Source of the DNA: Mauremys mutica
Taxonomy: Eukaryota > Chordata > Testudines > Geoemydidae
NCBI RefSeq assembly: GCF_020497125.1
Contig: NC_059074.1
Span: 197,852,915-197,916,914 of the forward strand
DNA length: 64,000 nt
Direction of reading: 5' to 3'
Shown: one piece after another, positions 45,740-57,311 of the stretch
Numbering within the stretch: position 1 is the first letter of the stretch
How the letters are laid out: every line of letters starts with the position of its first letter
Program-made: the position numbers and the translations under genes
The notes under the pieces: model-generated
What the model was told of the DNA's origin: nothing
Database searches by the model: none
Seen by the model: only the letters and a program-made list of their open reading frames with translations

Positions 45740-48700
45740 TCTAGAAAACTGTGTTGCTGAACTAGCAATCTAAAAGCTCGCTACTCCATTACCAATCCCC
45801 ACTATGATCCAAGCCCACCATTTTAATATGGATCTATCTGTAGGGTACAGTTAATTACACATAAATTCAATATTTATTTCTATAGAAGGACCACCACCTA
45901 TGGTAGCAGATCAAAGATCTAACTTGGGAGTTTTTTAAAACCCACACAACATCTCTTTGTAGAGGCCACGTAATTTTTTGTGCACACTCACACTGTTCCC
46001 CTCTCCTTTCCCCAATAAAGAATATTTTGATAATTCTCCCCCTCATCCCTCTCAAACATAAATTTAAGAACTCCAGCACTTATGAGTACCTCTATAAACA
46101 AACCAGTATTCATACAGAAAGGAAAGAAAACAAAAGCTCCATTTTCAAAAGAGACTTTGACATATAAGAGCCTAATTCTCATTGAAAGTCAATGGGACTT
46201 AGATGCTTAAATGTCTAAATCCCTTTTGACAATGGGATTTTATGTACTTCTGAAAATAGTACGCAATGTCCTTTTAAGGATAAAGGTTTTTTTGATTTAC
46301 ATAAGTCTGGATGAAGACTGGTTGAACATTTATTCAGAATTGTGGGTTACCTTTTTATTTTGCCAGTCATACCACCATTATTTTTAACATTTTACATGCT
46401 GCAATTATTCATTTGTTTTATCATTCTTCACAACTCAAATGCAATTTTGTTTAATCAGAGGACATAATAGAAAGATCGCTTTTAGGCCAGCACCTCATAT
46501 AATGTAATTTAGCTCTATTACCCAATTTGCTCAAAACATTTTGCCTGGGAACAGTCAGTAATAAAAGGCACTTCAATCCATCTCATCCCTGAACTATACC
46601 ATAATTTTCAATTCAGAATATTACCATTGAGAAAGGAAAGGTAAGACAGTTACTTGTGAAAATAATAAACGCATTTATGAAAAAGTTAATTGGTGAAAAA
46701 AACTTGAAAAATCTCCACTCCCCCCCCCTTTTCTTCATTAATTCTAAAAACTGAAGCTTAAATCAGACCTTCACATATTACTCTAACTGAAAGCACTACA
46801 AGTATGTTAATATGGAAAGCACCCGGAAAACTCTGCTATGCACAAGGTAGAATTTTTAAAAGCATCTAACTTACATGCATAAGCTCCATTAACGTTCAGT
46901 GGGACTTGTATGCCTAACTCCCACAGGCACTTTTGAAAATTCCCACTTTGAGTGGCTAGAGTTAATAAATTATATTAGCGTAACTGTGAGTAGAATGTAA
47001 ATCTGGACTAATTCCACTGTAAAATAATGGAGTTATTCTGAATTTATACCAGTGTAAATAAGAGCAGAATATTAGCTCTGTATGTTCAAAGACAAGAGAA
47101 TTACAAACTAAACTAATATATATTTTTCCAAAATGGAACATCTCTCCTTTCCCATTTTCTGTGCTACCTTTATATCCTTCTCCCTCCTCCAAGTTAGGTA
47201 GTAATTTTATAGTTACCATTTTACTGGCAGGCACAAATGTTAACCTCCATTAGCAGATGGGGGAAGCACAGAATAATGTTTCCTCTTTCAGGTACAGCCA
47301 TTAAAATGAATGTGGTGGCAAGAGGTTAGATGGTTTTCTAGCAAGGTCAAAGCTACAGCTGTGCTCAAGTGGGAGAGGAAGGGATGCTTCCTCCTCTTCT
47401 AAGATCACAGTTAATGAGCACAAACAAGGAGAACTATGAGCGCTTAAGAGAAGCATCAGAAAATTCTTGTAGGCAAAGTACAATATTGAATGATTTCATG
47501 GATACTATGTTTGCAAAACTGCCTTTTAAATTTTAAGAGCATCACGTCCAGGGTCAGGGGAAGGAAGCGTGAGCAGTGACAGTGATAATGCTGTGCGCTA
47601 CTCAGAGTAACTTCACACAACATACTAAATTCACCATCACTTGCCGAGGGTGTATTGCCTGATATCTTTTCCCATTAATAAACATGCTGATGCTACCAGT
47701 GCACACTTTATCCACCCCCAGCCAATTTTTTAAGAAAAATTATATGGGGGGGAGGGACATGCAAAACAGAAAATACTGACTCAGGTTGCTTAGATGTTTT
47801 TGTAACACTTCTCACATGGTATATTGTACCTCAGAGTATTGTGCTTGATAAAATATTTAATAATATGGATGTAACTGAGTGCCTAATGTTTATAATGAGT
47901 AGTAAGTAAGTATGGGTACACTAAGCAGATATTGACTAAAAATGCAACCATATACAACACAGACAAGAACAGCTTAGTCCAACTCTTAATGACGGACCAC
48001 AGAAATGTTGCAAGGAACTTTCAGAAGCTATTACAAGTTTATTCACTAAGGCCCCAATCCTGTAACTGTCTCTACATGGGTAGGCCCTTATGCACATATG
48101 GAATCAGTTGCAAGATAGGGGCCTCCCTAAGGAAATTAGCAAAGAATCTTTAGATTCCCCTACAGTACCAAAATTGTTTTACCAGTGCTAACAGGGCCAT
48201 ACTCATGTTTATATTAGCAGTGAACTACGGCACTATTACATGAGAGAATATCATCTTTGGCCTTATTCAAAATTATTAGGGAATGATTAATAAAATATTA
48301 AAATGACACTGCTAGAAATAATCAGAACTAAACACAAATCCAGTGGATGCCCTCTACTAGCATTATAACTCAACAAACGTGATTTTAACATGAAGATGTA
48401 TTCTGTGCTGACGAAGAATTTTGAAAGTCCCAGTGTCACCAGTAGCAGGACTTTACACAAGATGCATTTACTAAAATTGGTGAATTACTGCAAAATATCT
48501 TTCAACTGCTTTGGTGTCAGCTAACACCATAACGTTACGGGTGAAATTTACAACACCTGTAGAAACGCAGCATAATCGGTCTCCATTTAGATAGAGTGAA
48601 GGTGGCCCCATGAAAGTGAAAACCATACCCACAACTCCAGGCGAAGGTACATGGCAGCAAATCTCAAAAATATTATTTTATTCTTCTGATAAAAGCTGAA

Positions 48701-50455
48701 AAACCTAGCATGGCTTTTAGAAACATGAGACCAAATTGTGCACAACACCTTTATACAGTCCAGAAAAGAATGGGTATTCCCAGCATCATAGCCATGATAA
48801 AATGCGGAATTACATCCAAAGGAGGTGCCAGAATGATCTAAATACATCCCCAGTAAGAAAATCCAAACATTTAACACCTTTACAACAATCACAGCATTAA
48901 GAAATGGAAAGGGAACAGAATACCAATTTTCAGATTGCTCTCGAAAGGGACATGTCCAACTCTTTTCAATCATGGAAAACAGAAACATGGTTTCTGAAAC
49001 AAAAACCTTCAAATTATCTGGTGGGTTAGTATAATGCAAAGCTATCTGCAAAAAATATCACATCAATAGCTAGGTAAAGGTTAAGAGGGGGGAAAAAAGA
49101 TCAGTTTTACTAAAGCCAGGAACATGCAAAAAAAGGGCTGTAATTATTCAGTAGAGTGGTTGTTTTCCTCTGTGTGAACAATGCCTGGAACATTGTGGAC
49201 ATTACTAGAATACAACAATGAGAACAAATGGAAATAATTTGCAAACAGCAACCTTATATAAAAAAAGTCTAGGAGACTTATTTGGGCATGATGACCACAC
49301 TGACACACACACTGTAACAGAAATGATGATAATCCACATAAAAACAGTTACATTGACATATACTACACAACAAATCTTCACCTGTCAAAATGAAACAAGA
49401 ATAAATAAGTGCAAATAATGAATGGTGGAGATTTCATCCAAAGGGAGAAAATAATGTATACTTGACTTGATGCATCAAACACATTGTAAGAACGTAAGTC
49501 ACAAAAGCAACTCTGTACTAAGACAAGTAGAAAATGCACGATAGGTGTCACAGTACATAGTCCTTTTCATTGCAATCGGAGGACAATTTCTCAGTTAAAA
49601 AAAAAAAGATCAACATTCTAATCCTCTGGGCAAAGATCTTCATTACAAGATGATGAAAATCCCCAAGTGTATCACCAGTGAAGGAATATTCAGTTGCTAC
49701 AGAAATGAAAAATTAGCATGTAATAAGAAATGGAATTAATGCTATAAGAAAATACTGGATTTCTGAAAATACTAAATGCTATTACCCTGTACCTTTCATC
49801 ACTATCCTGAAAACATACTCATCTCACACTCAAGACATACAAAACCTTTTACTTGTAGATGCAGATAGCAATAAAAAAAAACTTTTATAAAAAAATTACT
49901 TGCTTAATTTATTTTCTTCCTGAAAATTGCTTCTTGTCAGTTTATCAATAGTCTAGCTATCTTCAGAAAAACAATATAGTGAGCCTTTACATACATTGCT
50001 TTTGATAATCCATTCTTTATGGCAATGTGTTCTCCTATAGATAGAAAAACAACGAGGTGGTGGCTGCCAAGGGAAGAATATTTTTTTGTAAGAAATGTAA
50101 ATCATGTTTGAATTTTTTCCTCTTACTGGAAGCAATCAAATTATTCTGTTCCAGTGCTTGTTTACTCTGCCAAGGTGCTGGCACTCCTGTAATATGACAA
50201 CGCCAACGTATCACTCCTATCTATTAAAGATGTCTATAACTGAGGAAATATCAGGAGTTAAACTGCAATTCCCAGCCCAATATAAGTGAGAGCCAACTAA
50301 CTCAGGCTCATCTCCAGCAGGGACACAGCACCCTACTGCTACCAATGCTTAAGGTTCTGGGCCCAGTTATACTTTGGAACCCCCACGCTAAAACAGATGA
50401 GATTCTAACAAACTCAAATTAGATCAAACCATATATATATATAAAGCTATTGATT
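45740..50455. other. AT-rich DNA with several worn old repeats
   Basis: 46160-46235 (TCATTGAAAGTCAATGGGACTTAGATGCTTAAATG), 46855-46950 and 46985-47075 are relics of dispersed amniote repeats with the usual phrase of CCATT.A...TCA.TGGGA. 48040-48125 has a similar relic. Frames, including 154 codons on the minus strand at 48587-49051, are not recognised as any protein. A run of C (46721-46729) and an A-run (49598-49608) are present. Confidence 0.4.
46855..46950. repeat. Old dispersed amniote repeat relic
   Basis: TTTTTAAAAGCATCTAACTTA on the left and GGCACTTTTGAAAATTCCCAC on the right are loosely inverted around CCATTAACGTTCAGTGGGACTT. Similar relics are at 42395-42485 and 46160-46235. Confidence 0.5.
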
Positions 50456-50463
50456 ATAGAGGG

Positions 50464-50785
50464 CAATGGTGGGCAACCTGCGGCCCATCAGGATAATACG
50501 CTGGTGGGCTGCCAGACAGTTTGTTTACATTTGCATGGCCACCCGCAGCTCCCAGGCACATGCTGGCTGCCGCTTCCCACAGCTCCCATAGGCCGGGAAC
50601 AGCGAGTGACGCAAATTTAACGTTGTTGACAACAGCGCTATGTCAGTGGGAGATGCTCTCCTGCTGACATAGCTTATGCTTCTCGCCAAGGTGGAGTAAT
50701 TATGCCGATGGGAGAGCACTCTCCGGTCGGCATAGCGCGCCTTCATCAGACATGCTACTGTGGCTCTGTAGTGTAGACTTGCCTT
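50464..50785. mobile_element. Chimera: hAT left half joined to Harbinger right half
   Basis: The left part (from CAATGGTGGGCAACCTGCGG to about 50605, GGGAACAGCG) is of hAT type (compare CAGAGGTGGGCAAACT at the end of 62979-63790). The right part contains Harbinger-type text: CGACATAGC-like 'AGCGCTATGTCAG', the pair GGAGAGCACTCTCC, and the end GTAGTGTAGACTTGCC (compare AGTGTAGACGTACCC at 29762). Neither element has its other end nearby, so two truncated elements abut at about 50605. Confidence 0.6.
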
Positions 50786-50789
50786 CAGT

Positions 50790-52170
50790 AAATAACCAAG
50801 CATCAACTGACAATAATGATTTTGCCATGTTTATTTGTGTTAAATAGTCCCTAATTCCATAGGTAGCCCCAAATTATATCAGTAGAACAAATGAAGGTAT
50901 AATGGGATACTCCTTATCAGTGCAGGCAACAGAATCTGGCCCTAAATTAATGATATCACACCAACCTTGATCATACGCAAGCATACTTCAGTAGTTTATA
51001 ATATTCAGAAAAGCTCTGCAAGAAAAAACCCTGCATACCTAGCTTTATGGCATAAAGGCCTGATTCAGCAAGGTCTTTAAGGAAGTGCCTAAATTTAAAC
51101 ATGGAGTCAACGGGGCTATTCATGGATTTAGAGTTAAACACAAGTTTAGGTACCTTGCTTAATCCAGGGCTCTATATTCTCCTTCCCACAATCTACGTTC
51201 TCAGGAAGATGGTCTGTTTCTCTTTTTTCTCTTTGCTTTCACCTCTAGGAAGGCTAGATTCCCTTTTGATTAATTAAGGACAATATTAAAGAATTTAGTA
51301 TCATTAATATTTTCACTACTTACTAACTGGCTAACCCTGCTGATCACACTTTCGAGCAACTGTTAAATCTAAATTAACAGTTTATCTATTAGAGATAACA
51401 TCGTCTCAGCAACATTTAATGTAATTTGGGTTAGATCACTAACATGATCAGCAAAAGAATGCTCAGAGACTTGCAAAAAATCATTAATTATTTGGAAATG
51501 GATTTTTCATTACTAAGTTGTTTGCTGTGCCCCTCTGTTTCACTTCAGAAAACTTACTCTTCTCCTTTAATTTTTCCTACGCCTCTAATAATTAATCCAT
51601 TTTGCTTACACTGCAGCCAGCTTCAAAATCATGCTTTCAGTTTCCCAGTAATAGAATTCTGCCAAAGGCAATATGCCATGCCATAACCTCAATTACAACT
51701 TACAAAGGAGAAGACTCCACTTATTTTCTGCTGGAGTCACTACTTTGCCTTAAATGAAATTTTGTATGGACTATTGGGTGTCAAAGATGGACAGAAAAAA
51801 ATATATTATACAATATGTGATAAAATCCATTTAAACAGAGACAAGATAAAAGATCTATGTCAAAAGACATAGATTAGAGAAGTGTATTACTTCTTAGTAG
51901 CTACCCTGTCAGATACTTTAATAATATCTGCAATATACTATATCTACATAATATTTGTGATCTAAACTGCCTTTGAGAATTGAAACATGTAAATAGTAAT
52001 TGTCCACATTAAATTAGTCTAAGAATTTATACAATTTCCGGACCTAAACACATCATCAATGTTCATTTTTGATTGTCCAGACATTACTTATAAAAAAACA
52101 TATTACAATGTTTTAATTATGTATTTCAGAAAAAAGTTATAAACTCAGGAGATTCCAAATTAATGTTAAA
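50790..52170. other. AT-rich DNA with one old repeat relic
   Basis: 51056-51168 (GGCCTGATTCAGCAAGG to TTGCTTAATCCAGGGCTCT) is an imperfect inverted dispersed relic. No gene was recognised. Confidence 0.4.
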
Positions 52171-52175
52171 AAAGA

Positions 52176-52262
52176 TCTGAAGAAGAGCTCTGTGAAGCTC
52201 AAAATCTTGTACTTTCCACCATCAGAAGTTGGTCCAATAAAAAATATAACCTCACCCTACCT
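52176..52262 (+). mobile_element. Penelope-like 3' end fragment
   Basis: TCTGAAGAAGAGCTCTGTGAAGCTCAAAATCTTG followed by CATCAGAAGTTGGTCCAATAAAAAATAT and ACCTCACC matches the right arm at 12645-12725 in order. It is a very short 3' piece, as for a strongly 5'-truncated PLE insertion, followed by T/CTCT and AAAAC simple repeats. Confidence 0.6.
52177..52204 (+). ncRNA. Decayed hammerhead-like core
   Basis: CTGAAGA (52177-52183), stem II GAGCT (52185-52189) with AGCTC (52196-52200), then AAAA (52201-52204) instead of GAAA. The G12 position has changed, as in the right arm at 12671, so no activity is expected. Confidence 0.5.
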
Positions 52263-52279
52263 TTGTCTGTCTCTCTCTC

Positions 52280-52315
52280 TCAAAAACAAAACAAAACAAA
52301 ACAAAAACAAAAAAA
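52280..52315 (+). repeat. (AAAAC)n microsatellite
   Basis: AAAACAAAACAAAAC units run after a CTCTCT tract, behind the PLE fragment. Confidence 0.85.
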
Positions 52316-53222
52316 ACCTTAAACCTCTTTCAAAAAAACCTAAACATCAAATTCTAGTAAAACTGACTTCACTTTTAGGTGTAAGCTACCTCATCCCAGG
52401 AACACACCTCTTCCTCTGGGAGATGTTTTACTCCAGTCCTTTACAAGGATGCAGAATTCTATATCCCTTTGGGCACCACCTAATCCTCTGCCAGAGAGGC
52501 ACAAAGTGAGGGATGGGATCATGGCATGCAACCCTGGTGACGTGAGGTGATCTTCTAGAGCCACACAGAGAGCTTGGGTGGGGGGGCTTGTTCTCCCCTC
52601 CCCATTCCCCACACACTCTTGTATAGGGCCACAGAGGATCGGGGACCATCGCATTGATTTAAGTTTCTGACATCAAGCTCTACTCTATCCATCACCTTCT
52701 CTAATCATACTTTTCATGTGGCTGTGGAAGAATCGTGCTAATGGGCGCATGAAAAAAAAGAAGTGTTCCCTTGTGTGGACATGAATTACAACAGCACAGA
52801 CTTTTATTCTGTTTCACCCACTACTCCCCTTTGTAACAGATACAGGGAGATCTCAGATTCATCATGCAAGTGCACATAGGTTATTGGAGACCTGTGGCCT
52901 GTACGTTCAAAGTAGATAGGGAAAAATTTGAGCTCTCATTCTGTTAGACAGAATGTGTGGGGCTCTGACCATTAATGAGATGGTGAATTGGGTACAGTTA
53001 ATGTTCACAACATATGCCTCTCCTTCCCCAGTTACTTGGTTTTACTTGCCACCCACTCAGGAGCCTGCTGGCTCACTCAAGGTGTTCTTATGGTCTCAAG
53101 TGTTGGGAGAAAATACCTTCTGGGACAGGTTTCAGAGTAGCAGCCGTGTTAGTCTGTATCCGCAAAAAGAACAGGAGTACTTGTGGCACCTTAAAGACTA
53201 ACAAATTTATTTTAGCATGAGC

Positions 53223-53250
53223 TTTCGTGAGCTGCAGCTCATTTCTTCGG
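53223..53250 (-). ncRNA. Hammerhead-like core in the PLE 3' region
   Basis: On the minus strand CCGAAGA (53244-53250) stands for CUGANGA with C at U4. Stem II TGAGCT/AGCTCA (53236-53241 with 53228-53233) follows, then C and GAAA (53223-53226). The outer pair that would extend stem II is A with C here. Relatives of this repeat that I remember have CTGATGA at this place, which would be a complete box. This copy has lost the conserved U4 and is probably inactive. Confidence 0.55.
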
Positions 53251-53447
53251 ATGCATAGAATGGAACACACAGACAGGGGATATTTATACATACAGAGAAC
53301 ATGAAAAGGTGGAAGTATGCATACCAACAGGCAGAGTCTAATCAATTGAGATGAGCTATCGTTAGCAGGAGGAAAAAAAACTTTTTGAAGTGATAATTAA
53401 GATGGCCCATAGAAGGTGTGAGGAGAACTTAACATAGGGAAATAGAT

Positions 53448-54262
53448 TCAATTGGTGTAATGACCCAACCATTCCCAGTCTTTGTTTAGGCCACAGTTAA
53501 CAGTATCTAGTTTGCATATTAATTCAAGTTCAGCAGTTTCTCTTTGGAGTCTGTTTTTGAAGTTCTTTTGTTGCAAAATTGCCACCTTCAAGTCTGTCAC
53601 TGAGTGGTTAGAGAGGTTGAAGTGTTCTCCCACTGGTTTTTGAATGTTATGATTCCTGATGTCAGATTTGTGTCCATTTATTCTTTTGCGTAGAGACTGT
53701 CCGGTTTGGCCAATGTACATGGCAGAGGGGTATTGCTGGCACATGATGGCATATATCACGTTGGTAGATGTGCAGGTGTACGAGCCCCTGATGGCGTGTC
53801 TGATGTGATTAGGTCCTATGATGGTGTCACTTGAATGGATATGTGGACAGAGCTGGCATCGGGCTTTGTTGCAAGGATAGGTTCCTGGGTTAGTGTTTAT
53901 GTTGTATGGTGTGCGGTTGCTGGTGAGTATTTGCTTCAGGTTGGGAGGCTGTCTATAAGCGAGGACTGGCCTGTCTCCCAAGATCTGTGAGAGTGAGGGA
54001 TCATCTTTAAGGATAGGTTGTAAATCTTTGATGATGCGCTGGAGAGGTTTTAGTTGGGGGCTGTAGGTGATGGCTAGTGGTGTTCTGTTATTTTCTTTTT
54101 TAGGCCTGTCCTGTAGTAGGTGGCTTCTGGGTACTCTTCTGGCTCTGTCAATCTGTTTTTTTCACTTCAGCAGGTGGGTATTGTAGGTTTAAGAATGCTT
54201 GATAGAGATCTTGTAGGTGTTTATCTCTGTCTGAGGGATTGGAGCAAATACGGTTGTATGGA
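53448..54262 (-). pseudogene. PLE polyprotein fragment, RT thumb plus GIY-YIG endonuclease
   Basis: An open frame runs from 54161 to the stop at 53448 (238 codons including the stop, no internal stop). Counting from the TTG at 53979-53981, the 177 C-terminal residues contain a cysteine cluster C37-x4-C42-x2-C45-P-H47, as in the PLE linker zinc finger. The endonuclease has Y77 in VIYAIM, the YIGQTG box at 89-94, arginine R98 or R100 as the likely catalytic arginine, and a glutamate near 148-153. Upstream, to the left end of the element, the other frame continues (SNPSDRDKHLQDLY, then FLNLQYPPAEVKK), so an extra base in the T-run 54156-54162 (seven T) breaks the gene there. The real protein had no start here. 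The ORF is a fragment. Confidence 0.88.
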
Positions 54263-54264
54263 CA

Positions 54265-55450
54265 GATACTGCAATCACATGCAATATCTTTGGGAACCAT
54301 GTTATCTTAAATCCATGAATGTTTTAATGTATGATTGGGTTCCACTCCCTGGGGGAGGGTTACCACAGCTCCTATAGGAACTAAAAACAGTCGGAGCTGA
54401 TTAAGGTGAATTACTGAGACTAAACTATTCTAGAAAGGTAACACATCTGAAGCGGTTTGCATATACTGGTTCAAAATGGGTTTTCAGGAGACAGAGAAAA
54501 GGCTTTTGCTATGAAAGGATCAGTTTGAATTGACACAGGCCCTTCTTTCTGATCCAATAAACAAACAGGACCTTCTGTCCAAGTGCCCCAACGCTTGAAG
54601 AAAGATTGGAAAGACTTTGGCCTACTAGGGCCCCATAAGTCTGATGGGTGATCTCTGGTAAGCTTTTCACATACACATTGGAACTTTTATGAATAAAGGC
54701 GCTCGTTTAGAAAGAGCCCTCAGAGAGAAAGCAAAGCGCAATCTCTGGTCTTTACACAGACTGGCTTGCTGGGGATATCACGGTATAAGACAGCCTGTCA
54801 AGAGGGACGGGGATGCAGGTCTCTACTCAAGAGAAGTAACGGAGAAGCAGAAAACGTAAGTGGGTGCCCTCAAGGGATCATGGAGGGGGAACACAGATGC
54901 AGTTACCCTTAAACTCTGACACCGCCAACCTCTTTTCTTTTACTTTGTCTCCATGACTACTTCTCATTCTTTGGGCTATTTTTATTTTAAAAAATTGTCC
55001 TCTTTCCCTCTTACCAGAGAAACCAGGTTTGTACCTTAGAGATTTCGCAATATTCTTCTGCATAGCTGGGGTTGAGAAAAGGAAGTTTCAATTTTAAACT
55101 CTAGCTTTACGCCTTAACAACATTTGGGGGAAAAGTCTTTTCCAAAAAATGTTTCCTCTGCTTAGGAGAAGTTTTACATGGATGCTACGTCTTTCATAAC
55201 AATATTCGTTCTGGAGGGAAAGACCAATAGACAAATAATTGGGGATTGTAATATTTTGAGCATTAATGCATGACTTTTTTTTATTACATAATAGTTTGGC
55301 AATAATATATTTAAACAACAAAAGGAATCAACTGTAAAAAAAACATGTACAAGCAGCAAAAACAACAGTCTAAATTTTACCAAATTTGATCTGTTAGAGG
55401 GCTAAAACAAATGACCCATTTCATAATGGATATATATGGCTAGGTTTCCT
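54265..55450. other. AT-rich DNA, no feature recognised
   Basis: No repeat end was identified between the PLE and the CR1. Frames are 85 codons or fewer. Confidence 0.4.
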
Positions 55451-55454
55451 AATT

Positions 55455-57310
55455 CTTAGAATCATAGAAATGCATGGCTGGAAAAGAGAAGTGAAGTCCA
55501 GCCCCCTTCACTGTGGCAGGACAAGGAAGCTTAGACCATCTCCGATAGGTATTTGTCCACTCTGTTTTTAAAAACCTCCAATGACTGGGATTCCACAACC
55601 TTCCTTGAAAGCCTATTCCAGAGCTTAACTATCTTTATAATTAGAAAGTTTATCCAAATATCTAACCTAAATATCCCTTGCTGCAGATTAAACCCATTAC
55701 TTCTTGTCCTACCATCAGCAGACCTGGAGAACAATTGACCACAGTCCTCTTTGTAATAGCCCTTAACATATTTGAAGACTTATCAGGTCCCCCTCAGTCT
55801 TCTTTCTTAAGACTAAACATGCCCTTTTAAAAAAAAAACTTTTCCTCATAGGTCAGGTTTTCTAAACCTTTTATCATTTTTGTTGCTTTACTCTGGACTC
55901 TCTCAAATTTGCCTACATCTTTCCTCTGGTGTGGCACCCAAAACTGGACACAGTACTCCAGCTGAGGCCTTACCAGGGCTGAGTAGAATGGGACAGTGAC
56001 CTCCTGCATCTTACATACGACACGCCTATTAATACATCCCAGAATGATATCAGCCTTTTTCACAACTGCATCACATTGTTGACTCCTGTTCAATTTGTGA
56101 TCCACTACAATTCCCAGATCCTTTTCAGCAATACTACCATTCTTCATTTTTTTTGCAATTTTGTAGTTGTGTATTTGATTTTTGCTTTCTAAGTATAGTA
56201 TTTTGCACTTATCTTTATTGAATTCAGACCAATTCTCCAATATGATCAGCCTTACTAAAATCAAGATACATCACATCTACTGCTTCCTGCTATCCATTAG
56301 GGAAGTAACGCTCTCAAAGAAGGAAATAAGGTTGGTTTGGCATGATTTGTTCTTGACAAATCCATGCTGGCTATTCCTTATAAACCTATTATCCTCTGGG
56401 TGCTTACAAACTGATTGTTTAATAATTTGTTCCAGTATTTTTCCGTGTATCAAAATTAGGCTGACTGTTCTAGAATTCTCTGGGTCTTGTTTGTTACCCT
56501 TAGGTATTATGTTTGACTTCTCCTCACCCGTCCTCCATGAGTTCTCAAAGATAATTGCTAATAGTTCTGAGATTGCTTCAGATAGTTCCTTAAGTACCCC
56601 AAGATGAATTTCATCAGGGTCTGCCAACTTGAATACAGCTAACTTATCCAAATATTCCTTTACCTATTCTGGCTTTAATTCCTTCCCCCTTGTTGTTCAT
56701 ATTGTATTGAGTATCTAGTCACCATTAGTGAAGATTGCAGCAAAATTGGCATTAAACACTTGCGCTTTCTTGATGTCATCAATTATTCACTCTCCTTCCC
56801 CACTAAGTACTGGTTTTCTTCATCTTTTTCTTCCTCCTAGTATATTTAAATAACTTATCTCCTGTTATGTCCTTTGCCTTTCTGATTTTATTGCTACATG
56901 TTTATTCTATTCTTTTGTGCTGCACCTTTGCAATTTGTCCATGTTTCCACATTTTGTAGGATTCCTTTTTGATTTTTAGGTCACTAAAGAACTCCTCCCT
57001 AAGCCATATTGGCCTCTTACTATTCTTCCTATCTTTCCTTCGCATCAGGATAATTTGCAATTGTGCCTTTAATATTATCTCTTTGAGAAACTGCCAGCTC
57101 TCCTGAACTCCTTTTTTCCTTAGATTGTCTTCCCATGGGACCTTACATAACGGTTCTCTGAGTTTGTTAAAGTCTGCTTCTTTGAAGTCCAGTGTCCTTA
57201 TTCTGCTGCTCTAACTCCTTCCTTTACTTAGAATCATGAAATCTATCATTTCATGATCACTTTCACCAAAATTGCCTTCCACCTTCAGATTCGCTACCAA
57301 TTCATCCTGT
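55455..57310 (-). mobile_element. CR1 LINE, minus strand, 5'-truncated, RT core deleted
   Basis: The 3' end is at low coordinates (complement of TTCTTAGAATCATAGAA, the ATTCTATGATTCT-type tail). Reading the minus strand from 57310, first comes a worn end of the endonuclease domain, then reverse-transcriptase text from about 56651, then the C-terminal text through 55531. Frames 56277-56651, 55827-56264 and 55531-55734 are its open pieces. CR1 moves by target-primed reverse transcription, and 5' truncation is usual. Nested insertions were not seen. Confidence 0.88.
55531..56651 (-). pseudogene. CR1 ORF2 fragment with internal deletion
   Basis: The piece 56277-56651 includes PDEIHLGVLKEL, ISELLAIIFENSW, IIPKGNK and the QHGFVKNKSCQTNL motif, all typical of CR1 reverse transcriptase. 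A stop follows and then, in a different frame, MYLDFSKA (motif A, with the first catalytic aspartate). Straight after KA the text jumps to EFNKDKCKILYL, which normally lies well beyond the FADD box. The stretch from motif A to FADD is therefore missing (break near 56250). Later parts ([23 protein letters not shown]) are normal. It cannot be active. Confidence 0.85.
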
Positions 57311-57311
57311 T

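Larger units (their letters stand above)
53130..54262 (-). mobile_element. Penelope-like element (PLE), 5'-truncated
   Basis: The minus strand carries the C-terminal part of the PLE polyprotein (thumb of the reverse transcriptase, then GIY-YIG endonuclease) from about 54262 down to the stop at 53448. A 3' region of about 315 bp follows, ending near 53130 with the complement of GTTTCAGAGTAGCAGCCGTG. That end has a hammerhead-like motif. A short AT-rich stretch and CTCATTT are present between gene and end. The 5' part is absent. PLEs insert by a reverse transcriptase and a GIY-YIG endonuclease joined in one protein, and this copy can make neither complete. Confidence 0.88.

Noticed and set aside
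48587..49051. 154-codon minus frame
   Set aside because: No motif recognised and no splice or promoter context. It could be an old element frame but nothing supports that. Left as unassigned.
53130..53270. tRNA-derived SINE (the repeat's 3' end is often taken for a SINE)
   Set aside because: No A or B box of a polymerase III promoter could be placed, and the segment adjoins the PLE endonuclease gene in the expected orientation, so it is the PLE 3' end.
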